Source of the DNA: JAGOUB01 sp964640945
GTDB lineage: Bacteria > Patescibacteriota > Gracilibacteria > Peribacterales > Peribacteraceae
Direction: 5' to 3'
Assembly: GCA_964640945.1 (NCBI GenBank)
Contig: CAZXIV010000009.1
Location: 1 to 47,910 of the forward strand
Length of the DNA stretch: 47,910 bases
Part shown: positions 16,575 through 25,128 of the stretch, one piece after another
How positions within the stretch are numbered: position 1 is the stretch's first letter
Layout of the letters: each line of letters begins with the position of its first letter
The notes under the pieces: generated by a model
What the model saw: only the letters and a program-made list of their open reading frames with translations
What the model was told of the DNA's origin: nothing
Databases searched by the model: none
Translations under genes and position numbers: made by a program

Positions 16575-16967
16575 GGGATCTGGGGGGAGCGGATGAGACG
16601 TCCGTCCTGAGCGACGTTCGCGAAGGGGGCGTCACCGGCAAGCTCTGCGTCGATAGAGAGGGAAGCTGTCCCGGTCCGAAAGGCGCGCGCCACCGCCGCG
16701 AGGGCGGAGCGGACGACAGCCGGCAGGAGAGACAGGAGAGAGTGCATCGGTGGGCCGCAAGAGCGGCGGACGGTGCGCACTGTACACTGTCTCGGCCGCT
16801 CCTGGCGAGGATGGTTTTATGGCTGGGGGTAGGCCTGCGAACGATCTTGAGCCGAAAATTCCCGTTGACGTCGGGGCTGATTGGTGACGCCTGGGTTCTA
16901 GTCCCGCAGTGAACGGCTCTTTTACTTGGCATCTAGCCGTTCGCCTCTTTGTTCGAGACGTGCCCCT
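16575..16967. other. Divergent intergenic region between rny and the lamin-tail gene
   Basis: About 390 bases with no convincing gene. Overlapping -10-like hexamers occur in both directions: minus-strand TACAGT (16779-16784) for rny and plus-strand TACACT (16783-16788). If used, rny would have a C/T-rich leader of about 200 nt. A hairpin GAACGGCT (16911-16918) with AGCCGTTC (16935-16942) lies before the plus-strand gene. A short ORF frame from 16780 leftwards enters rny out of frame and is probably not real. Confidence 0.45.
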
Positions 16968-19607
16968 GTGACTCACTGTCGCCGGCCTTTGCAGACTGGG
17001 TGCATGCCTTGCGGACTCCTCCTCGCCATCGTGCTCCTGCTTATTCCTGTCCCTGCGGCTGCCCAGGCGGTCGTCTCAGAGCTGAGTTGGGCCGGGAGCG
17101 ATCTCTCCGCCGCCGACGAGTGGATCGAACTTTCGCCAAGCTCCGGCACAGGCAGTCTTTCGCTCAGCGGCTGGACCATCTATTCCCTCTCCGCTTCTGC
17201 CGAACAGTTGCTCCTCACCATTGGCCCGCTCGATCTTGCAAAGCCCCTCGTCATCAGTAACTACGCCGCCGCGCAATCGCGCCTCGCGCACGAGCCTGCG
17301 CTCGTGGCGACCGCTGTCAGCTTACTGAATGTCGACCTCCACTTGCAGCTCCGTCGTCCCGACGGATCCATCGCCGACGACGTCGTGCTCGGTTCCAAGC
17401 CGGCCGGCCACACCGGCGCCGGGGGTGGTATCTGGGCGACGGCCGAGCGCTTCGAGCCGTTGCGCAGCGGCGCCGATCCCGCCAACTGGCGCACGGCCAG
17501 CGTCCAAACCGGCCTCGATGCCGGCGCGCCGCTGCTTGGCAGCCCCGGGAGCGTCGATTGGTTCTTGTCCACTTCCTCTTCGTCAGCATCGCTGGCCTTG
17601 GGTGCAGCAGCGAGTGCGGCAGGGGATTGGTCCTCGGCTAGCGCCTCATCGCTGCCGGCCGACCCGCTGCTCTCGCCTCTGGCTTCATCATCCCTCCTAT
17701 CCTCCGCTGCATCCTCGCCCGATGCCGCTCAATTGCAAGCGCTAGCCCTCAGCGGCCGCTTTCGGATTACCGAACTGCTGGCCGATCCAGTGGGGAACGA
17801 CGACGGCGAGTGGATTGAAGTGGCGAATCTTTCCACCGAGACGCTCGATATCAACGGCGTCCTGTTGCAACGTCGCGGCCTATCGCGCTCGTACCGCTTC
17901 GTTGAGGTATTTGGCTCAGGCGGCACTCTGGAGCCCGGCCAGCACCTCCTTATTCGGCGGGAGCAGTCGCTCCTTACGCTTCCTAACGACGGCGGCGAGG
18001 TGTTTTTGGCGGTCGGCGAGACGGTGATTGATACGTTCGCCTACTACGGGGCGGTGGAGGGCGTTAGCGCCGGCCTCCTTGACCAGACGACGAGGCTTTT
18101 CTGCCGCCCTACGCCCGGCGCGCCAAACGAGCAGCGCTTGCCGACTGCCCGCCTCGCCATCCAAGGCGGTGCTCTCTCCGGTATCGGCCGCGTCAGTCTC
18201 AACGTGACCGCCGATCTGGCTGAGATGCCAGGCGACACCTCGTGTCGCATCGACTTCGGTGATGGTTCGCTGGTGGCTGAATCGTGCAATCCGTCGTCTC
18301 ATACCTTCAACGCCGTTGGTAGTTACGACGTGTCGCTCTCGGTCCAAACTGTCTGCGGCGAAATTGCGGCTCAGCCGCTGGTGGTGAATGTTTGGGCAGC
18401 CGTGTCGTCTTCAGCGGCGGCGGTGCTTTCAGCCAGCTCGTCGTCGCTCTTTACCTCGTCTTCGTCATCCTCACCCAGCGGGACTGGGCAGCGCTCCTGT
18501 TCGCCATCGGCAGCGACCGGGGTTTCCATTGCGGGAGCGCTGCCGAATCCCGCGGACGATGACGAAATTGCCGAGGAGATTACTCTGCACAACGACACCG
18601 ACCGCACTATCGATCTCTGCGGTTGGATTCTTGATGATGCGTCCGAGGGCAGTCGTCCCTTTGCGCTCGATGGCTTGCACATCCCGGCTGGTCAAAGACT
18701 GACGCTCCCTCGTCCCGAGACGGGGCTGGCACTCAATAACGATGGCGACGAGGTCCGCCTGTTCGCGCCGGGAGCCAACGTGCCGATCCAGGTCGTTGCC
18801 TATGACAAGGTCGCTGAAGATCAGCGGGTCGGGCCAGACTTTAGGCAGCTTTTGAGTGGTGGTGTCGCATCCGCTTCGTCTAGCGTCCAATACAATGTCG
18901 AGCCCTTCCTGATGGGAAAAAGTCCGCCTCGCTATGACGCTGCCCCGCCGCCCACCGTCCTGGCCGCTGGGGAGGTCGTCATCAGTGAGGTGCTGAGTCA
19001 TCCCGAAAAGGGCCAGAGCGAATGGATTGAGATTGAGAATCGCACGACGCGTGATATCGATCTCTCCGGGTGGCTGCTCGACGACGATCCTGATGGCGGC
19101 AGTGCGCCCTGGTTAGTGACGCATGGCACGGTTGTCGAAGCTGGCAACATGATCATGTTCAGTAAAGACGAAACAAAGCTGTCGCTCAATGACAGCGGCG
19201 ATCGTGCCGAGCTGCGGCGAGGCTCGCAGGTGATCGATACGGTCGAAGTGCCAGCCCTGAAGTCCGGCGTTTCCTTTGCCCGCGGCGTCGATGGGCAGTG
19301 GTGCCGTTCGTCGCTTCCCACTCCCGGAGAAACAAATGAGTGTGATCCTGTGGAGGCAACGGAGCCCGTCCAGTTGAAGAATAATGACTCTCAGAAGCTG
19401 GCCGAGCCTGGCCTCGGCCCTCGGGCCCTCTTGGCTTCACTGAGGACTCCCGAAGGTGTTGCTCCCGAAGAAAGTGATAGTCCACCAGGGGCTAATATCG
19501 GTCTGATCACTTGGTTTCTTGTCGCCCTGCTCGTCGTGGGCGCGGTGATGTGGGTGTGGATGCATTTTGACGAATGGCAGCACAAATTGCGCCACATGGC
19601 CGAATAG
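16968..19607 (+). CDS. Large surface protein with lamin-tail domains and a PKD-like domain
   Basis: A secreted, probably surface-anchored protein of about 880 residues. An N-terminal signal peptide (GLLLAIVLLLIPVPAAAQA) is followed by a lamin-tail-type domain (VVSELSWAG...DEWIEL), a Ser/Ala-rich linker, a second (ITELLADP...GEWIEVANLS), a PKD-like beta domain with IDFGDGS, a poly-Ser linker, a third (DDEIAEEITLHN...IDLCGWILDD), a fourth (VVISEVLSHP...SEWIEIENR...DLSGWLLDDD) and a C-terminal transmembrane helix (NIGLITWFLVALLVV...) with a short basic tail. GTG 16968 adds an Arg-Arg n-region; ATG 17004 is the alternative. Lamin-tail domains occur in bacterial secreted nucleases and adhesins; no catalytic domain is visible here. 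Confidence 0.85.
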   Translation: MTHCRRPLQTGCMPCGLLLAIVLLLIPVPAAAQAVVSELSWAGSDLSAADEWIELSPSSGTGSLSLSGWTIYSLSASAEQLLLTIGPLDLAKPLVISNYAAAQSRLAHEPALVATAVSLLNVDLHLQLRRPDGSIADDVVLGSKPAGHTGAGGGIWATAERFEPLRSGADPANWRTASVQTGLDAGAPLLGSPGSVDWFLSTSSSSASLALGAAASAAGDWSSASASSLPADPLLSPLASSSLLSSAASSPDAAQLQALALSGRFRITELLADPVGNDDGEWIEVANLSTETLDINGVLLQRRGLSRSYRFVEVFGSGGTLEPGQHLLIRREQSLLTLPNDGGEVFLAVGETVIDTFAYYGAVEGVSAGLLDQTTRLFCRPTPGAPNEQRLPTARLAIQGGALSGIGRVSLNVTADLAEMPGDTSCRIDFGDGSLVAESCNPSSHTFNAVGSYDVSLSVQTVCGEIAAQPLVVNVWAAVSSSAAAVLSASSSSLFTSSSSSSPSGTGQRSCSPSAATGVSIAGALPNPADDDEIAEEITLHNDTDRTIDLCGWILDDASEGSRPFALDGLHIPAGQRLTLPRPETGLALNNDGDEVRLFAPGANVPIQVVAYDKVAEDQRVGPDFRQLLSGGVASASSSVQYNVEPFLMGKSPPRYDAAPPPTVLAAGEVVISEVLSHPEKGQSEWIEIENRTTRDIDLSGWLLDDDPDGGSAPWLVTHGTVVEAGNMIMFSKDETKLSLNDSGDRAELRRGSQVIDTVEVPALKSGVSFARGVDGQWCRSSLPTPGETNECDPVEATEPVQLKNNDSQKLAEPGLGPRALLASLRTPEGVAPEESDSPPGANIGLITWFLVALLVVGAVMWVWMHFDEWQHKLRHMAE

Positions 19608-19615
19608 GGTATACT
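19587..19615 (+). promoter_or_regulatory. Promoter of the 19622 gene, leaderless
   Basis: TTGCGC (19587-19592), 17-nt spacer, TATACT (19610-19615). The -10 ends 6 nt before ATG 19622, so transcription should start at or next to the start codon. The promoter overlaps the end of the lamin-tail gene. Confidence 0.7.
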
Positions 19616-19621
19616 TATTCG

Positions 19622-20533
19622 ATGGCTCTCAGTCCAAACGAGCAAGTGCTCGAAGCCCTAAAGGCAGCGCTCGATCAGGTTCCCCTCACCGCGGAGCAGC
19701 GTCAGAAGACGCTTAGTGAATTTGCCCTGCGTATTGGCTTGCCGGTTTTTACGGGCGCATCTTCCGGCCTGTCATCGTTTGGGTCTCTGCCTATCATGGA
19801 TTCGAAGCAAGCCCTACAGCAAGCCTTGCATAACGCCCTCGATGCTGCCCACTCGACCGCGACGCCCATCACCCAGCAAGACCGCAGCACCGTGCAGCAA
19901 GACCTTATCGCCCGGCTGCAGAGCCGCCTGGAGAGTGGAGTTGACGGCATCGATCATTCGGCGATCCAAGGCCTAGTGCGCGATTCACTCATTCGCGAGC
20001 GCCGCCGCGGCACCATCTCGTTTACGGTGGGCCTTTTCTACGCCATCGCCGAAGCCGTCATTATAAGCGCCCTACTGGTCACTGCTCTCCTCCTCGGCGT
20101 TAGTATGAAGATGCTCGATATGCCGCTGATTTTGACAGTCACCGACATCTTCATCGTGTGTATCGGCTTGCAACTCCTGGGCTCGCTCCATGAGCGTATC
20201 TGGATCTCCAGCCCCGCTGTCTTTAATATCATGACGCTCATCCGCGGCCTACTCTCGCCGCTGACGGTCACGTTTGGCTTGTTGATTTTGGCTCATGAAC
20301 GTCTTTGGGGCGACTATACTCCGAACAAGACGGGCCGGATTCTGCGTTCGTTGATCGCGCCTATCACCGTTCCCATCGGGGCCATTTGGAACACGACCGG
20401 CTCTATCATTCGCCAATTGGAAAAACTGTCGCCTCATAAGTCTTCGGTACCAAAGACGGTTTTAGCCCTAACTGAAAGCAAAAATAATGATTCTGAAAAG
20501 GCGATGAAATTGGGAAATACTGCATCAGCCTAA
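19622..20533 (+). CDS. Membrane protein of unknown function, first of a three-gene cluster
   Basis: The 303-residue protein has a soluble helical N-terminal half (about 1-130, Gln-rich, with SKQALQQALHNAL and RSTVQQDLIARLQ helices), an RERRR junction, then about three to four transmembrane segments (about 136-235) and a basic soluble tail. The start ATG lies 6 nt after TATACT, so the mRNA is predicted leaderless. It is followed by two other unrecognised genes (20607, 21498) on the same strand. I recognise no family. Confidence 0.75.
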   Translation: MALSPNEQVLEALKAALDQVPLTAEQRQKTLSEFALRIGLPVFTGASSGLSSFGSLPIMDSKQALQQALHNALDAAHSTATPITQQDRSTVQQDLIARLQSRLESGVDGIDHSAIQGLVRDSLIRERRRGTISFTVGLFYAIAEAVIISALLVTALLLGVSMKMLDMPLILTVTDIFIVCIGLQLLGSLHERIWISSPAVFNIMTLIRGLLSPLTVTFGLLILAHERLWGDYTPNKTGRILRSLIAPITVPIGAIWNTTGSIIRQLEKLSPHKSSVPKTVLALTESKNNDSEKAMKLGNTASA

Positions 20534-20571
20534 AAGTGCTTTTAGCCCTGCTGTAAGAGTAAAATCGTATA

Positions 20572-20600
20572 TTGAGACTGATCGGTCTTTGTGGTACAAT
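20572..20600 (+). promoter_or_regulatory. Promoter of the 20607 gene, leaderless
   Basis: TTGAGA (20572-20577), 17-nt spacer, TACAAT (20595-20600) with TGG just before the -10. The -10 ends 6 nt before ATG 20607. Confidence 0.75.
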
Positions 20601-20606
20601 ATTTGG

Positions 20607-21494
20607 ATGACTACTCCTAAACCAACAGAAATCGTCCCTGCCCCCGAAGCGACGACTATCGCGCCCGTGAATGCCACGGGTAAGCTTACTAAGCACTTTC
20701 ATCACGACTATGCCAACGTTCTCGGTGGCTCTACCCTGACAACGGGGGGTAATGCGCTTTATCAAGCGGGATGGAAATTGCCGGCCGCGAGCTCCCTGAC
20801 GTCTGTCGGAACTCTCGCCACGGGCGTTGTTGCACCAGCGATCATCGCGCATCAGGCCGGAAAATTGGTGCCAGCGAATAGTCCTGCCTATGTAAAACCA
20901 GTCGTGCAGGTTGGTACCGCCGTCGGTGCTGCTTTGCTTCCCTCGTACTTTACGGTGCCGCTGGCCGCCGGCGTCGTCTCGGTGCTGGCTGCCAACAAGG
21001 CCGTGCAGTGGTCCGGACTTAATCGGACTGTGTACAAATCGATGGAGGGCCCGGGCTATTGGAACTTCGCCAAGCACCATCTCACGTCCACCCCCGGCAA
21101 GCTTGGTATGGGTTTGCTCTACAGCGGTTGGCGGCCTTCGCTCCATAACGACCTCCGTTGGCAGGAGCGGCTCACCGCCAGTGTCCCTCAGCTGGTGCGT
21201 GGCACCGTTCGTTCGTTCTACACGCCTTGGAACAGCCCCCCCGGCCAGGAGAATAATCCTGCCAGCCGCTTGCAAGGTTTTGAGAAGGTGCCTGGTTTCT
21301 TCATCCGCCCCGTCGTCAGCGCTGTCTCCACTATCTGGAACGCTTTCCCCGGCAGTACGTACCTCAAGAATCCCGACACGGTCGGTCAGGGCATTGGCGA
21401 TCTGGCGCTGGCGCCTGTCCGCGCGCCGCGGTGGATGTTTGGAAAAATGAAGGCCTTTTGGAATTACGGTACGTCCGAACCTAAAAAGAAATAA
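20607..21494 (+). CDS. Unknown protein with hydrophobic Gly/Ala-rich core
   Basis: The 295-residue protein starts with a Pro/Thr-rich stretch, then a Gly/Ala/Val-rich region (about 55-140) that may contain two membrane-associated helices (ATGVVAPAIIAHQAG and VGTAVGAALLPSYFTVPLAAG). The C-terminal half is Trp/Tyr/Pro-rich and basic, ending SEPKKK. ATG 20607 is chosen over TTG 20589 because TACAAT lies 6 nt before it. The next gene starts 3 nt after its stop. No family recognised. Confidence 0.75.
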   Translation: MTTPKPTEIVPAPEATTIAPVNATGKLTKHFHHDYANVLGGSTLTTGGNALYQAGWKLPAASSLTSVGTLATGVVAPAIIAHQAGKLVPANSPAYVKPVVQVGTAVGAALLPSYFTVPLAAGVVSVLAANKAVQWSGLNRTVYKSMEGPGYWNFAKHHLTSTPGKLGMGLLYSGWRPSLHNDLRWQERLTASVPQLVRGTVRSFYTPWNSPPGQENNPASRLQGFEKVPGFFIRPVVSAVSTIWNAFPGSTYLKNPDTVGQGIGDLALAPVRAPRWMFGKMKAFWNYGTSEPKKK

Positions 21495-21497
21495 CCC

Positions 21498-23930
21498 ATG
21501 ACCATCGATACTCCCTTCAAAGGCGTTCCCAATCAACCGACCGGCGACGACGGGGTGGCCGAGCAGGTGAACGCCGAGACCATCGTCCGGATCCCCATCG
21601 ACGTGCCCGGCCAAGTGCGCGACAGTGCCCTCTCGGTTGAATCGATCCAAAACCGCACCTGGGAAGAAGTGCGCCCGGCCGATCTCGGCCAGGTGTTGCT
21701 GAATGCCATCCGCAGCGGCCAGATCCAGCCCGCCGTCGTGACGCAGCTGTGGCCGCGCCAGCCTTGGCGCATGCTTGAGGTCTTTGGAAACGTGCTCGAC
21801 CAGACGAGTCCGATGTACGCTCGCCTGCTTGAGTGGCAAGCCGTCGGCCAGACCAACCCCGCCTTTGAGCCGAATTTCCGCGCTCTCAACGTCGACCTTG
21901 TTGATCGCATGGAAGCGCTTCGCTCAGGGCTCGAAGCCTTTTTAAACGCCCAGCAGAATTCGCGCCAGCACCTGGAGTCGCTCATGAGTCGCCGCTCCAG
22001 TAACTGGCTTGATGGGGCTTTCCGCGATTACCGCCGCACCATCAACTTCCAGCGCGACCCTGCTCTCTCCGCCGGCCTCCTGATCGGCGGCGTGATGGTC
22101 GCCGGCTGGCTCATCAAGAGTAAGACGCGTTTTGCCGGCTGGGCGCGCCTGGGCCTTGGCTTCACCGTTTTGGCCATCTTCCTTAAGAAAAATTACGGAA
22201 TCCAGATCAGCGAAGATCTCCTCGCCCGCCCGCTGGAGCAATGGGGCGCCCCGCAAATGGCCAATGCCGTCCGCGTGTTCCGCGATATGCTCCGCGCCCC
22301 TTTTATGGGCACGAGCCAACAGGGTTCGGCGGTCGCGCTCCTGGAGCACCGTCTCAAGATTAACGGCGAGGAGGAACGCGCCACGCTTGCCGGCATTCTG
22401 CGCATGCGCCCCGGCCAGTTCCTCAACGCCTACAACGCCGCCAAGCGCGCCTCGCTCTCGCCCTCCGGGGCGACGCAACTGCCGCCAGAAGTGACCGACC
22501 TTATCCGCGAGTTCCAGCGCAATCGCGGTATCAGTGATCAGTTCTCGGGCCTGAATGATAACGAGAAGTTGCGCGTCTTCCTCAAGGTGGCCGATAAGTA
22601 CCTCGTCAGCTTGGGCCAAGGTGCCGACCCGCAGCGTGCGCTTGGCTTTATTGAGAATAACTTCGTCACCGGCCAGGGCTACCGCGTGCTGATCGCCCGC
22701 GCCAATGCCCGCCGCCTGCGCGACGGCAGCCTGCGCGCCGACACCCAAGTGACAACCGAAATCGAGGCGCTGGAAACCGCCAGCGATGCCGCGGGCTCGC
22801 CGATGTCGGACGTGACGATGCTTGATATTTCCTTGGCAACCGCCGGGGATGACCTGTGGGAAGGGCTCCGTGACTTCCAGAGCGTCGAGGCTCGTCGCGC
22901 CCGCGAACTGCGCGAAGGCCTGATTGCCGCCGCCCGCGGCACGCGCGATACCATCGTCAGTGGCGCCACGGACATCCGAGACTTTGTGCTACAAGATGCT
23001 CTTCCGTACCTTAAAGAAGACGCCTGGCCGCGTGTTCAGCGCTTTGCCGAGGAGGAGGCTTGGCCGGCTCTTAAGGACTTGGGTCGGTGGGCCGATAACA
23101 AACAGTACACCTTCCGCAAAGAGACCGATATTGGCCGTCTGCTCGAGGACCTCGTCGGCACTACCGCCAGCGCCAGCGTCGAAGGAATCAAGATCTCCGG
23201 CCGCGAGGTGAAGAAGCTCTCAGTTTGGGTAGCCTACAAGCGTATTGAAGGCACCGGCGTTTCGTTCAACAATTTTAAACTCTGGGAGGCAGAGACGCGT
23301 CGTACGATAGAGGAGACGTCCGACGGTACTGTTACCATCCCCCTTAACCCCGCTGAGAATAATACGCCTATCTGGAGGGCGCTGCATGATCTTGAGATCG
23401 CGACGATTGATAATCGTGATGAGCTCGGTAACGGTACCGATGCCGCTAGCACGACGAATATCACTTTGAGCCGTGCCCAAGCCACTCGTCTGCTTGCTTG
23501 GCTCGATGTCTGGCGCAAGATTTACCTTCCTGGTGCAGCTGGTTCGTCGGGGGTACGGCCCAGGCCAGCGCCGGCCGAAATGCCAGAGGGTGTCGCTGCT
23601 TTGCTTCAGCGTCTTAATAAGATCGGCGCGACGTTGCCAGCCCCTAATAATTTACATTTCTTTGCGATGCCAGGCTCCACGAACGTCCGCTGGGCTCCTG
23701 GTGATATCGATCCCAACTTCAAGCATGCTTCGCCTATGGTTGCCATTACCGAGGGGAGCATCCTGCGCGCCATCGCGGGTGATCCGAATGCCGCCAATAT
23801 ACTTCGCGAGGCCTATACCAAGTGGTCACTAAGCAAGCGTACCCCTGAGGACGCCATATCCATGGATCCTTTCGGTGGCGCTCTCCCCCCCGGCCTACGT
23901 TCCGTACCCCCGCCAAGTGGCGGCTCATGA
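21498..23930 (+). CDS. Large unknown protein (810 aa)
   Basis: A mostly helical 810-residue protein. One hydrophobic hairpin (about residues 193-225, around the KSKTRFAGWAR loop) may cross or dip into the membrane. A repeated Trp-Pro helical element occurs at about 505-535 (EDAWPRVQRF, EEAWPALKDL). The C-terminus is Pro/Gly-rich. It starts 3 nt after the previous stop and ends at a strong hairpin, so it is the last gene of the 19622-23930 cluster. The final 700 bases are less GC-rich than the rest. I recognise no domain; it may be a structural cell-envelope component. Confidence 0.75.
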   Translation: MTIDTPFKGVPNQPTGDDGVAEQVNAETIVRIPIDVPGQVRDSALSVESIQNRTWEEVRPADLGQVLLNAIRSGQIQPAVVTQLWPRQPWRMLEVFGNVLDQTSPMYARLLEWQAVGQTNPAFEPNFRALNVDLVDRMEALRSGLEAFLNAQQNSRQHLESLMSRRSSNWLDGAFRDYRRTINFQRDPALSAGLLIGGVMVAGWLIKSKTRFAGWARLGLGFTVLAIFLKKNYGIQISEDLLARPLEQWGAPQMANAVRVFRDMLRAPFMGTSQQGSAVALLEHRLKINGEEERATLAGILRMRPGQFLNAYNAAKRASLSPSGATQLPPEVTDLIREFQRNRGISDQFSGLNDNEKLRVFLKVADKYLVSLGQGADPQRALGFIENNFVTGQGYRVLIARANARRLRDGSLRADTQVTTEIEALETASDAAGSPMSDVTMLDISLATAGDDLWEGLRDFQSVEARRARELREGLIAAARGTRDTIVSGATDIRDFVLQDALPYLKEDAWPRVQRFAEEEAWPALKDLGRWADNKQYTFRKETDIGRLLEDLVGTTASASVEGIKISGREVKKLSVWVAYKRIEGTGVSFNNFKLWEAETRRTIEETSDGTVTIPLNPAENNTPIWRALHDLEIATIDNRDELGNGTDAASTTNITLSRAQATRLLAWLDVWRKIYLPGAAGSSGVRPRPAPAEMPEGVAALLQRLNKIGATLPAPNNLHFFAMPGSTNVRWAPGDIDPNFKHASPMVAITEGSILRAIAGDPNAANILREAYTKWSLSKRTPEDAISMDPFGGALPPGLRSVPPPSGGS

Positions 23931-23964
23931 AAACACCCCGGACCTTAGTAGGTCCGGGGTGTTT
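23931..23964. terminator. Perfect 14-bp bidirectional terminator hairpin
   Basis: AAACACCCCGGACC (23931-23944) pairs perfectly with GGTCCGGGGTGTTT (23951-23964) around a 6-nt loop, starting right after the stop codon at 23928-23930 and lying between convergent genes. Confidence 0.85.
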
Positions 23965-23988
23965 GGGTTGACCATCCGCGATGGCCGT

Positions 23989-24915
23989 TTACTTCGACTG
24001 GATGACGGGGTCGATCTTAATGATCGTCGTCATATAGATGACTTCGCCGCGGTCCACCTTGCCATGCAGGCCCTCCAGTTTCTGCAGGATGTTCCGCGCC
24101 AGCAACGAACATGCTGATTGCGGGTAGGTGAGGTCGGGGAATTGCACGCTTACTACAGCGTACTTGTACCCCGCCTGGACCAACGACTGCCCGTCGGACT
24201 CCTTGCCCGTGAAGTACAGGTAGGCTCCTACAAAACGGCGGTTGTCGTCGCTGTAGAAGATGCGAATCTTCTGGAGCTTATCAACCGTGCGCCCTGAGAA
24301 GGGGGCTCGATTCACGGCTTTAAGCGCGTCCGCCAGCAGGTCGGCCTGCACCGCTGCTGGCAGTAAATCGGCGGGGAGCGTGAAAGCCAATGGCTTGGCG
24401 TTCATCTCGACTTCGAAGTCGATCCCACTCGTGCGTTTGTAATGCACGAGGTCGGCAGCCAGGACAGCGAGGGAGTTCTCGGCAATCATCTTGTCGTCGC
24501 GCGTTGGCGCGACAGGGACGGGGACAACGGGGCCGCCAGAGTAGGGCGGGGGAGAGCCGGTAGAGCCGCTCGGCGGCGGCGGGGCGGCGGAGAAGTCTGC
24601 ATCTCGCGATAGCGTCGTGCCGTCGCCCTTCAGACGAACGATCGACTTCTCGTTTTCGATCTGCTTGTTCAGCGCTGCCACGAACTTCTCCTTGCTGGGC
24701 GAAGCGGCGTAGTCCGGCTGGAGAGCCGTGATGGCCGCCGCAACGGCGTTGTTACGGTCGTAGTCGTCGGGCTGGTTGGCGGCTGCTTTGAGCGCGGCGA
24801 CCTTCGCGGCCTCGACCGTCTCCAGACCCTTATCTTTGAAGAAGCGCTGGTAGCCGACGATGCCGGCTGCGGATAGACCGATGACTACGAACATAATAGG
24901 CAGGATGCGACGCAT
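23989..24915 (-). CDS. Membrane-anchored secreted protein of unknown function
   Basis: The 308-residue protein has an N-terminal signal anchor (MRRILPIMFVVIGLSAAGIVG), a helical region (about 30-100), a Pro/Ser/Gly-rich linker (about 112-140) and a C-terminal alpha/beta domain ending VIYMTTIIKIDPVIQSK. I chose ATG 24915 because GGAGG lies 5 nt upstream; TTG 24927 lies within that site. It is transcribed divergently from the gene at 25129 out of an AT-rich promoter region. No family recognised. Confidence 0.75.
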   Translation of the reverse strand: MRRILPIMFVVIGLSAAGIVGYQRFFKDKGLETVEAAKVAALKAAANQPDDYDRNNAVAAAITALQPDYAASPSKEKFVAALNKQIENEKSIVRLKGDGTTLSRDADFSAAPPPPSGSTGSPPPYSGGPVVPVPVAPTRDDKMIAENSLAVLAADLVHYKRTSGIDFEVEMNAKPLAFTLPADLLPAAVQADLLADALKAVNRAPFSGRTVDKLQKIRIFYSDDNRRFVGAYLYFTGKESDGQSLVQAGYKYAVVSVQFPDLTYPQSACSLLARNILQKLEGLHGKVDRGEVIYMTTIIKIDPVIQSK

Positions 24916-24972
24916 GCGAACCTCCAAAGGTTAAGTGTTGTGCCAGTACGTTGTTTCAAATGACCTAATTGA

Positions 24973-25034
24973 AATATAACACATAATTTAACTTTGTAAA
25001 TATATATTGACTTTAAAAAATAAATGTCTATTAT
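24973..25034. promoter_or_regulatory. AT-rich divergent promoter region
   Basis: Minus strand: TTTACA (24995-25000) - 16 nt - TATATT (24973-24978) for the gene starting at 24915. Plus strand: TTGACT (25007-25012) - 16 nt - TATTAT (25029-25034) for 25129. The base composition differs sharply from the surrounding GC-rich DNA. Confidence 0.65.
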
Positions 25035-25040
25035 GTCAAA

Positions 25041-25128
25041 TAATCAAGGAAGAAGCGCCTTGAAATGATTTTTCTAACCATCGCGCTGGAATTTCCTAGC
25101 GCAAACCTGTTCCTTGTAAGGAGTTCCA
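25041..25128 (+). promoter_or_regulatory. Structured 5' leader with partly masked Shine-Dalgarno site
   Basis: The predicted 88-nt leader holds CAAGG/CCTTG and GCGCT/AGCGC hairpins. A last small hairpin, TCCTT-GT-AAGGA, includes part of the AAGGAG ribosome binding site. This could make translation responsive to temperature or a factor; this is inference only. Confidence 0.35.

Noticed and set aside
16433..16780. 115-residue minus-strand ORF overlapping the start of rny
   Set aside because: It overlaps rny out of frame, has no ribosome binding site, and its upstream part is explained as the C/T-rich rny leader.
16860..16925. tRNA- or tmRNA-like sequence (GGGTTCTAGTCCC and GGGGCTGATT)
   Set aside because: A T-arm-like stretch is present but no matching acceptor, D or anticodon arm could be found, and its T stem pairs poorly.
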